A stretch of 64,000 nt of DNA from JAPOVO01 sp026708165 (GTDB taxonomy: Bacteria > Chloroflexota > UBA11872 > VXNJ01): positions 2,480,001-2,544,000 of the forward strand of contig OZ242360.1 of the NCBI GenBank assembly GCA_965208775.1, in the 5' to 3' direction. The number at the start of each line of letters is the position of its first letter. Position 1 is the first letter of the stretch. The notes beneath the pieces are model-generated. The model made no database searches and was not told the origin of the DNA. It saw only the letters and a program-made list of their open reading frames with translations. Positions 57,198 to 64,000 of this stretch are shown here, piece after piece. The position numbers and the translations under genes are program-made.

Positions 57198-57551
57198 TCA
57201 ATAGTCCGTCAATCCCTTGGCTTTCAACTCGGCATAGACTCTCCTGTTGTGGGCGTAGAATTCTTCCTCGGCCTGCCGTTTAGCTGATTCGTCGGCATCA
57301 TGTGGGTAGCCATACATTTCTCTTGGGGCTTCTAACTCTTCAATTCGCCCATTCGAATGGATTCTGACGTGGCACGGGTTAGTCCAGCGGCTCACGGCAT
57401 AGAAGTCGAGATAGTCTTCACCGAACACGTACGTGATGATCCATCTTCGGGTCGTGATCGTACCGGGTTGTTTCTGGGCAGTGGCGTCTTCGGGCAGCCG
57501 GATGTCCGAATCGCCGAAATACTTGGCGAAAGCAGCTTCAATGTCGTTCAT
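57198..57551 (-). CDS. Hypothetical protein
   Basis: The product has 117 residues with an even, protein-like composition (RRWIITYVFGEDYLDFYAVS, REMYGYPHDADESAKRQAEE). It has no membrane segment or signal, and I do not recognise the family. ATG 57551 has AAGAGAG upstream. It is flanked by regulator remnants on both sides and may be recent cargo. Confidence 0.55.
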   Translation of the reverse strand: MNDIEAAFAKYFGDSDIRLPEDATAQKQPGTITTRRWIITYVFGEDYLDFYAVSRWTNPCHVRIHSNGRIEELEAPREMYGYPHDADESAKRQAEEEFYAHNRRVYAELKAKGLTDY

Positions 57552-57674
57552 TTCGACTCTCTTGAGTTTGGTGGACCATAGAGGACTAAACCGTATCCTT
57601 TGGTCGGAGACCCTCGTATCAAGATTAAGTCAGCCGACCCGCAGCCAGCGCATACTGCCTTCGGCCTGTCAATT

Positions 57675-57879
57675 TTGGAGGCTGCTCATCCGAGCATCTG
57701 CTGCAACGAGTCTGGGCGAGAAGAGCAGCAGCGACGTGTGGCACATGCCTACCATCGTAAGCAACCTTCACCGCAAGCTCAGCGAAAATGTCGACGACAC
57801 CGCCTATAGCTTCACCGAGTCAAGCGTCGGCTACCAGATGCTGCAGTCTTCTACCGGTGGACGACAACCGTTGTCGTAA
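57675..57879 (+). pseudogene. Second winged-helix remnant, frameshifted
   Basis: One frame gives EHLLQRVW, and a shift gives GEKSSSDVWHMPTIVSNLHR then AYSFTESSVGYQM. Together they match the end of the same GAF/winged-helix family as the piece at 56776. A frameshift near 57712 and loss of the conserved NPTYIF motif show decay. Confidence 0.6.
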
Positions 57880-57995
57880 CACCTTTCCGCCATGAGTGGT
57901 CCGGAACGGAGTCTCGACCTCGGAGGCACCGAACGGGTGCGAGAAACAGTAAACGTCCCCCTTTGAAATCTGACTGCGGCTAAACGCGGCCCTAT

Positions 57996-58522
57996 GAGTT
58001 GGTAGTGGAGAGGGTTCGCTCCAACGTCTTCACCCAGGGCAACATCTCCGACTTAGCGAAGGCCGTGGACGATGATATCGACAGCATGGTCACCGAGCAC
58101 CGCAAGAGGGTTCAGGCCGTCGCGTCTGGGATTCAGGACGTGAAGAAGCAGCTGGGTCGCATCTGGCGCCACGTAACCACCCGAGACGACCTCGAGTGGC
58201 CAGGACCGCGGACCGCATGGCGGAGTATCAGGACCGGTAGGAGCGCCTCTAGGACGGGGCGGCGCAACCCAGAGAGATGCTGGCCCAGCACAAGTCTGCT
58301 TTGGGGCACGCCGGCGAAATTGCGGACTGTGCTATACAGATTGACGACTTCCTGAATAGGAGCGAACTGACCGAGCGCAGGGTCTTCATCAAGTCGTTCG
58401 TTAGAGAGATCGCAGTGTTGCCCGGCCAGGCCCTCTTCAGCTATACGTTCCCAATGCTGGACGACAGCCCGATCCGTGGAAGATACGACGAGAAGCTGGC
58501 TCTGGACACTTCCGCGCTCTAG
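57996..58522 (+). pseudogene. C-terminal remnant of a serine recombinase
   Basis: The first part reads VVERVRSNVFTQGNISDLAK and a helical QAVASGIQDVKKQLGRIWRH. The frame shifts near 58190, has two in-frame TAG codons (58238 and 58250, in R-stop-ERL-stop-DGA), and ends REMLAQHKSALG ... FIKSFVREIAVLPG. This is the coiled-coil tail of large serine recombinases of the type found in these genomes. The catalytic domain is missing. It belongs to a different family from the integrase at 23609. Confidence 0.7.
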
Positions 58523-58615
58523 CTATCATCGGCCGCTATAGGTAACACGGTTCTTCGGACCATGCTCAAAGGCGTGAATGGATTGAGCTCACTTAACAAT
58601 CGTTGCTTTGCGGCC

Positions 58616-61354
58616 TCAACGTTCCCATCCCAGCTTTTTGAGATCATTGCGTAGCCAACTGTGGGCAAGCGCCGTAGCAGGATATGCGTCTAGAAGCTCA
58701 AACATGGACGAGTGTGTCAACGTCATGCTGAATGCACCTGGCAGATTCGACCGATAGGTCTCGAACGCGGACCTCTCCTCTTCGAAAAGCTCATCGGGAT
58801 CAAAGAATTCCCTGTCCAGCGTGTTCGTGCCGCGGAGGTCCAATTCAAACGACACTTCATTCTGTTGGACTTCTGGCAGTATTCGAACATACCAATGTAG
58901 GGTTGGGCCTCGATCCCCACTGTCTTGCCTTCGACCAGGTTGAATCCATCCTTCCAGCTTGACGGGAAAGATCCGATAGAAGGGCAATCGGCGGGAGAAT
59001 CGCGGAAACCATCTCTCTACGATAGAACCATAGATACGAATCGCCCCGGAATATACGTCTTTGACGCGTTGGAGAAGTTGCTCGTCGCTGTAGAGATTCC
59101 AGATGGAACCAGAGACCAACGGAAGGTCGGGGCCTGGCCACGGACTCGAGACTTCGGTTTCGCCTTGCTCGGCCATTTCCAACAGGTGCTGAGCGACAAT
59201 TGCCAAGTCGCCTGGCCTGAAGTCTCTGCCACGGTGGGAGCCCACTGTCGTGTTCGGCCCCAAGGAGTCCAGGCACTCCAGGACTCTGTCTATCCCTAGG
59301 GACTCCTGTTGTAGCTCTCCGACTTGCCATACTTCGAGCGCGAAGATCCAAGCTAACTCACGTCTATAGTCAAGTGAATCTGAAGCTAGAGAATAGTTGT
59401 CTAGCGCTGCGGACAAGGACTCGGACAACTGCTCCTGTGTCTTGAAGTAATTCCACCACGGTGGACTACTCAGAAGAGGTTGAATTTCCCAAGATCGTAT
59501 AACTGGCCAATCCAAGTTCGGCCGTCTGTCAGGGAGATAGTCGCGTAGCTCAACGATATTCGCCAGCACGGACTGCCCAGCATACCAACTGGTGATCAAG
59601 TACCTTTGCTCCACTTGTATGGCCAACGTAGAAACTTGATTCTCCGTGTTGATCGGGCCTATCTCGTGGTACAGCTCTCCAAGAGAAGTCTTCCACAAGG
59701 CCATAGCTTCTCTAACCTTGATGCCAAAGGCTTTGGCGTGTTCCTCAACAGGAACTTTGCCCCAGAACTGGATTGCGTCAGGTGTATTCTCCTTCAAGAG
59801 AATCCCAGCTAATCCAGGATCGATTGACGCAATGTGGGCCAGGACGGCTTCGCCAATGTCGTCGACGCCGGAGCCAAGCACAACAGACAGCGGCGGGACC
59901 CAGCGATCAGATAGCGTTTGAAGTCTACCGACGCTGATGGTCTTCTCAATCAGCGCCCTCGCTGCATACCACTCTCGAAAGACTGGCAGCGCGAAGTCAA
60001 GGGAATCGGTAGTTCCTTCAACCACGCGGGACTTTCTCAACATCGCTTGTTTCGCTCGAACGGGAGTTATCGCGTCTGGAGCCACTCGAGTTCCGCTTTC
60101 AATGGCCTCAAATGCGAGTAGCTGTAGCAGCCGGTCGAGCTCCTCCGGGTTGTCTTCCTCGTGCCTCAACAGTTGGTCGGCGACCTCTCCTATTACTTGC
60201 CCGGAGGATGCAAAGGAGAGATCAGGATGGTCTCGCAACAAAGCGCCAATCATGACCGCGAACAGGGGAATCCGACGCGCTTCTCTGATTGACTGCGGCC
60301 ATCGGTGCATGTCCCGCGCCTCGATCGGTCGTCCCAACACCTTCTCCATCAAGCAGAGGCTCTCATCGTCCTCCAGCGCTTCTAGCTTGATTTGCTGATC
60401 CGTGACGCCTATGCCGGGCAATTCCCTGGTAGTAGAAATCACCGTTGTCTCTGAATTGGCATCCACGTATGCGGCGCCTTGGCGGAGAATATCTGTCGCA
60501 AGGTTGGGACCAAGCTCGTCCACACCGTCAACTATCAACAAGACACGAGGGTTGTAGGCGGCGGAGTATCCGCGAAGAGACTCCTCTATGTACTTGCTCA
60601 AAGGCCCTGTCAAGTCTCTCGCGCGAACAAATATGGGGAACGACTGGGACGAATCTTCGGAGGCATCTTCTGCTGCTCGCTGAAACAGCCTCTCGACTGC
60701 GAGCGACTTCCCACTCCCCTGGTCTCCTACGACAGTGATTGCTCCTGTTGCAGGTGCTGCAAGGACATTTCCTAGCTCTCTCTCATTTGCCATTTCATCG
60801 GCCACAGACTCTTCCACGCCCACCGATAGAAGTGCTTCTTTGCAGCGTGACACGGAGAGACGGATGTCCTGTGCAAGCTTCTGTCTTCGAGCTGGTGTGA
60901 ATGGGTTTCTAACGGCTTGTACCATCGCATCAGCAAGGGAGTCACTGATGCTTTCCGATAGGCTCTCGATGCAGTCGACGTTCTTCCACTTGGCGTGTTC
61001 CCCAACCCGTTCAAGCAAGTCTTCTGTCTTGGAGTCTCGCTGTTCCGCGGGTAGCTTGAATACCAAGAGTCTGCGGCCCGAGGAGATAGCCTCGTTCATT
61101 TCATCGACGACCGGCTGAGTCGTTTGCGACCCTACCAGCCACACCACGAAGTCGGCTTCCCTCACCTTTCGAAGGTAAGTGGTTTCCGCCGTCTCAGCAT
61201 TGGCTGGTGTGCATTCGAAGGCCCAAGGACGCCCGAACCCAACTCGCTGCACCGCTTCTACTGCTATCTTGCGGGCAGGTTCCATTTCGCTGCTGATCCT
61301 GCTACTGATAAACACGAGCAGGTTGTCTTCGCTTCGACTCACGTCCTTGCTCAT
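58616..61354 (-). CDS. DUF4062-NACHT STAND ATPase, probable defence sensor
   Basis: The product has 912 residues. Residues 10-105 form a DUF4062-type (Rossmann, TIR-like) domain: LLVFISSRISSEMEPARKIA and ADFVVWLVGSQTTQPVVDEM. The NACHT ATPase has Walker A GDQGSGKS (210-217) and Walker B LLIVDGVDEL (272-281). The remaining ~500 residues are helical and probably form the sensor. The design, effector domain plus NACHT plus sensor, matches bacterial NLR-like anti-phage proteins, so abortive defence is the likely role; this is inference. The GC content is visibly lower than in core genes. It stands alone between two recombinase remnants. Confidence 0.8.
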   Translation of the reverse strand: MSKDVSRSEDNLLVFISSRISSEMEPARKIAVEAVQRVGFGRPWAFECTPANAETAETTYLRKVREADFVVWLVGSQTTQPVVDEMNEAISSGRRLLVFKLPAEQRDSKTEDLLERVGEHAKWKNVDCIESLSESISDSLADAMVQAVRNPFTPARRQKLAQDIRLSVSRCKEALLSVGVEESVADEMANERELGNVLAAPATGAITVVGDQGSGKSLAVERLFQRAAEDASEDSSQSFPIFVRARDLTGPLSKYIEESLRGYSAAYNPRVLLIVDGVDELGPNLATDILRQGAAYVDANSETTVISTTRELPGIGVTDQQIKLEALEDDESLCLMEKVLGRPIEARDMHRWPQSIREARRIPLFAVMIGALLRDHPDLSFASSGQVIGEVADQLLRHEEDNPEELDRLLQLLAFEAIESGTRVAPDAITPVRAKQAMLRKSRVVEGTTDSLDFALPVFREWYAARALIEKTISVGRLQTLSDRWVPPLSVVLGSGVDDIGEAVLAHIASIDPGLAGILLKENTPDAIQFWGKVPVEEHAKAFGIKVREAMALWKTSLGELYHEIGPINTENQVSTLAIQVEQRYLITSWYAGQSVLANIVELRDYLPDRRPNLDWPVIRSWEIQPLLSSPPWWNYFKTQEQLSESLSAALDNYSLASDSLDYRRELAWIFALEVWQVGELQQESLGIDRVLECLDSLGPNTTVGSHRGRDFRPGDLAIVAQHLLEMAEQGETEVSSPWPGPDLPLVSGSIWNLYSDEQLLQRVKDVYSGAIRIYGSIVERWFPRFSRRLPFYRIFPVKLEGWIQPGRRQDSGDRGPTLHWYVRILPEVQQNEVSFELDLRGTNTLDREFFDPDELFEEERSAFETYRSNLPGAFSMTLTHSSMFELLDAYPATALAHSWLRNDLKKLGWER

Positions 61355-61696
61355 GTTCGTAGTTTCGCTCTCCGGCGATGGCGATCACATTGTCCTAGTC
61401 GTTGGCAAGCACCCAGTTGGCCGTGTCGTCCAGCACCAGTTTCATGGTAGGGCCGATCTTCGGGCGGACAAAAGACATACCTGGAACCACATCCAATTCC
61501 AAACACGGCCGGCACATTGATCCGAGGCGTCTGGGCAGTGAAGCAATTGGATTCGGCCAGGCGACTAGCCTCGTTCACACCATCTCATCCTAGCCCTTTG
61601 CGACCGTTCCTCATAGGAGGCGGGAGCCTTGTTAACGAAGGTCTGCCTCGTTCATAACAAAAGCAAGACCGGGTGCTACCCAAAGGGGACCGAGAC

Positions 61697-61909
61697 ATGC
61701 CCAGGAGGAGAAAGGCGATCACTCTCTCCTTGACACCGGGAATGGACCAGCAGCTCAGGCAAGTAGTCAAGGAAGACGGCCGAACCATCAGCGCTCTTCT
61801 CCGCGAGGCGTTCCGACTCTACCTGGAGGAGAAGGAGTGCCGGATCGAAGAACGGGTGCAGAGGCGGCGCTCACGCCAAGCCCCACAGGTACGGAGGAGT
61901 AAACGATAA
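61697..61909 (+). CDS. Ribbon-helix-helix DNA-binding protein
   Basis: The product has 70 residues from ATG 61697, with GGGGACC ahead; the frame from 61673 adds eight doubtful residues. ITLSLTPGMDQQLRQVVKED followed by ISALLREAFRLYLEEKE is a CopG/MetJ-type ribbon-helix-helix fold with a basic tail. The stop overlaps the first codon of the recombinase remnant that follows, so it once formed an operon with it, possibly as its repressor. Confidence 0.75.
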   Translation: MPRRRKAITLSLTPGMDQQLRQVVKEDGRTISALLREAFRLYLEEKECRIEERVQRRRSRQAPQVRRSKR

Positions 61910-62075
61910 TCGGACGGGACGACTTACCAGCGGTCCTCTACGCCCGGATGTTCAGCGACCCATAGGACGTGGACCTTTCCGTGGCTGCCCAGTTGCGGAC
62001 GCTCGGGGACTATGCCAGCAAGAACGGCTACATGGTTACCGGCCAGTACGCGAATAGCTGTCAGTTTCGGTACTA
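61906..62075 (+). pseudogene. N-terminal remnant of a serine recombinase
   Basis: The frame overlaps the ribbon-helix-helix stop; its expected ATG reads ATA at 61906. It gives PAVLYARMFSDP, an in-frame TAG (61963) where relatives have Gln, then DVDLSVAAQLRTLGDYASKN and GYMVTGQYA. The catalytic Ser position is replaced (ARMFSD for ARVSSD). At about 62075 the sequence jumps into an ABC ATPase. Confidence 0.75.
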
Positions 62076-62565
62076 CGTCTGCATGGTGTATAAGCCACTT
62101 CATCTCTTCCCGCACATGACCGCCATCGGCAACGTTATGCTCGCGCCCCAGCGCGTCCGCCATATGCCCAGGGCCGAGGCCGAAGCCACCGCCATGCAGT
62201 TGCTCGAACGCGTCGGAATCCCCGAGCAGGCCCACAAATACCCCGCCGAGCTTTCCGGCGGTCAGCAGCAGCGCGTCGCCATCGCCCGTGCGCTCGCCAT
62301 GCAGCCCCAGATTATGCTCTTCGACGAGCCCACCTCCGCGCTCGACCCCGAGATGATCAAGGAAGTCCTCGACGCCATGCGCGAGCTAGCCGCCACCGGC
62401 ATGACCATGCTCTGCGTCACCCACGAGATGGGCTTCGCCCGCGAGGTCGCCGACCGCATGGCCTTCTTCGACGAAGGAATGCTCGTCGAGCTCGGCACCC
62501 CCCACCAGATCTTCAACAACCCCCAAGAAGACCGCACGCGCATGTTCCTCGAGCAAATCCTCTAG
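62076..62565 (+). pseudogene. Polar amino-acid ABC transporter ATPase, 5'-truncated
   Basis: From LHLFPHMTAIGNVMLAPQRV onward the sequence is a normal GlnQ/HisP-type ATPase: signature LSGGQQQRVAIARALA, Walker B IMLFDEPTSALDP, switch His in VTHEMGF, and a normal C-terminus RTRMFLEQIL. The first ~80 residues with Walker A are missing and replaced by the recombinase fragment, so it cannot hydrolyse ATP alone. Codon use is very GC-rich compared with its low-GC neighbours, which fits a recent broken transfer. No permease gene is near. Confidence 0.85.
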
Positions 62566-62653
62566 ACACAAGCATTCGCTCCACGTACGGGGACGGATTA
62601 TTTCAAGTTGGAAACCTACGGTCAGTTTGAGGAGATTGAAGGCTCGCCGTGCA

Positions 62654-63532
62654 CTAGCTGGACGAGTTAAGCATCTTCCTAGCCAACGACTCGACTAATT
62701 TCTGTGAACGCCCGGCGATTGCAGTGCTCTGCTCGAACGTGGCCTCATTGAGCGCGCGAACGAATCGGCCTTCTCTGAATTCGATCAACTTTTCTTCGCC
62801 GCTAGAAAGTGCCGGAGTGATTGCTACGTCATGAGCAAGTGGAAGCCACGCTTGTACGTCTGAACTACCAAGGTACGTCTGCCCAGGAGGATTCAGCTTC
62901 ACGATGGGGTGACTTCCAATCACGAAGCTACGATTCGAGCTTGCGACTATCGCCACACAAAGACCTTTGTCTTCAAAAACGCTCAATAGCTCTCTTGAAT
63001 TCATCAGAACACTTTTGGCTCTGGCGCCGTGCGCGATCCTTGACAGAGCTTGTGGGTCGTCAAGGATCCTGCGATCCTCTGACGTCAGCTCGTAACCCAC
63101 CGATTCATAATCCATCATCATGTCTGACACTAAATCCCGCATTTCGGCCTCGGACAGGTCATGGACACCACTTGCACGCATCGCATCTGGAACACGTTTC
63201 CACTGACAGCAAAAGTACTTGTCCCAAAAGGACTTTTCTCCCTTCGTCAGATTCGGTGGCTTCCCTGCTCGGGCGGTGCTGACGATTTTCTCGATGATCC
63301 CGTTTGCCTGCCCTTCAATTTCGGCAAGAGCCAACTCCACTGAAGAATCTCTATTCCCAGCATTGTCCAAGACGCTATAGAGATGGTTTTCCGCGAAGAC
63401 CTGAGTTGGAGTCGAGGGACGAACAACTCTTTCCGAAAATCGTTTGTCGAACCAATACAACCGTCCGCTTTTGTCCACGAACCGATTCAAATGCATCCGT
63501 GGGACAAAGTGGTGGCGCTTTGGTGTAGTCAT
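62654..63532 (-). CDS. DUF4238 protein
   Basis: The product has 292 residues. The start KRHHFVPRMHLNRFVDKSGR and LYWFDKRFSERVVR is diagnostic for DUF4238, a family of unknown biochemistry often found in accessory and defence islands, with the HHFVPR motif near the N-terminus. FVIGSHPIVKLNPPG matches the second conserved block. It looks intact, has ATG 63532, and has low GC compared with the core. It lies between two pseudogenes, so its selection for retention may be recent or element-related. Confidence 0.85.
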   Translation of the reverse strand: MTTPKRHHFVPRMHLNRFVDKSGRLYWFDKRFSERVVRPSTPTQVFAENHLYSVLDNAGNRDSSVELALAEIEGQANGIIEKIVSTARAGKPPNLTKGEKSFWDKYFCCQWKRVPDAMRASGVHDLSEAEMRDLVSDMMMDYESVGYELTSEDRRILDDPQALSRIAHGARAKSVLMNSRELLSVFEDKGLCVAIVASSNRSFVIGSHPIVKLNPPGQTYLGSSDVQAWLPLAHDVAITPALSSGEEKLIEFREGRFVRALNEATFEQSTAIAGRSQKLVESLARKMLNSSS

Positions 63533-63566
63533 TGCCGTTAGTCTGGAACCTGTTCGAAAGGCGGCG

Positions 63567-64000
63567 TCAGGTACGCCTCATCAAGTTTAGGTCCAGAAGT
63601 TCCCCCAAAGCCTCCTACTCCGAGATATCCCTCGGCCACCCATAGGCCACGGCCACAGCCGAGTCCAGGTCCGCGTGAGCGTTCGCGAGCCATTGCGGGC
63701 GCTCGTTTTAGAGGTTGGTCAGCGTCCGTTTCTTGAGACTCCTGGCGCCGGCCTCGTCGCGCGCGACCGGGCGCTTGGGATTGCCCGGCACGGGTTCGTC
63801 CACCCACTCCATCCATTCGGGCGGGTTCAGCCAGCGGTCCCTTAGCTCCGTCAGCTGCCGGGCCGCGTCGACGATTGCAATAACTCTGGTACGGTGCGCG
63901 ATCAAAATCAGGACGGGGAGAGGCAAGAAGTCCGGGTTCTGCTGGTGTTCTATCCGCTGATCGGCGGTTATAAACGCGTCGAATCCGTTTGCTCCCGCCA
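63567..64000 (-). pseudogene. Chimera of a PIN-like (DUF5615-type) tail and a DNA methyltransferase C-terminus
   Basis: The frame enters from beyond the window: FDAFITADQRIEHQQNPDF and PVLILIAHRTRV match the end of DUF5615-type PIN-like toxins. At about 63870 it passes into LRDRWLNPPEWMEWV and KKRTLTNL, the tail of large class I DNA methyltransferases. It then has an in-frame TAA (63708) where relatives have Tyr, continues NERPQWLANAHADLDSAVAV and AYGWPRDISE, has an in-frame TAG (63615), and ends at 63567. It is clearly a decayed fusion of two unrelated genes. Confidence 0.75.

Noticed and set aside
1..64000. tRNA, rRNA genes or a CRISPR array
   Set aside because: I looked for T-loop GGTTCGA-type motifs and regular spaced repeats and saw none outside coding frames; a covariance-model scan would be needed to be certain.

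Overview
The window looks like a bacterial chromosome segment of a Chloroflexota member. This is inference: the GC content is high, the order alaS / baseplate-J-like protein / ruvX / mltG / M24 peptidase / efp / biotinyl-like protein is one I associate with that phylum, and a SpoIID-like protein carries FPETGH-type repeats common there. I cannot place it lower; several recombinase and GAF/winged-helix remnants resemble families I recall from SAR202/Dehalococcoidia-type genomes.

Positions 1-23,640 are a dense, ordinary core region. It holds a YfhO-type membrane protein (cut by the window edge) with a coupled glycosyltransferase. A minus-strand block follows: SpoIID-like protein, argF, cdaA and cdaR (c-di-AMP synthesis). 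Next comes a plus-strand housekeeping run from alaS to a biotinyl-domain protein that lacks its acceptor lysine. Then come secD-secF, a PEP mutase/isocitrate lyase family enzyme, an AIM24 protein, a TumE-like protein and comM.

At about 23,640 comM is cut after its MNPCG codons by an inserted element. A large serine recombinase lies right at the junction, and its reading frame runs back into comM. The 3' part of comM is not found in the remaining 40 kb, so the element is long or the locus was rearranged later. Next to it are a tyrosine recombinase, a PepSY-type membrane protein with a His/Glu-rich linker, and a defence island (27.7-41.3 kb): a 1,224-residue SIR2-domain protein facing a three-gene helicase-methylase-ATPase operon (Hma-like; the ATPase has an Swt1-type HEPN N-terminus).

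Positions 42-57 kb hold a duplicated surface-glycan or envelope region. It has three paralogous polytopic membrane proteins of about 930 residues, a membrane sulfatase-like protein preceded by a 15-bp G tract that decides whether it is fused to an upstream membrane-anchored domain, a 1.15-kb direct repeat, small hydrophobic proteins and several gene remnants.

Positions 57-64 kb are a decayed mobile/defence zone. They contain pieces of serine recombinases, winged-helix regulators, an ABC ATPase and a PIN-like/DNA-methylase chimera, interspersed with intact genes: a DUF4062-NACHT STAND ATPase, a ribbon-helix-helix protein and a DUF4238 protein. The most notable items for follow-up are the comM integration, the SIR2 plus Hma-like island, the DUF4062-NACHT protein, the G15 tract, and the triplicated membrane-protein family with its repeats.
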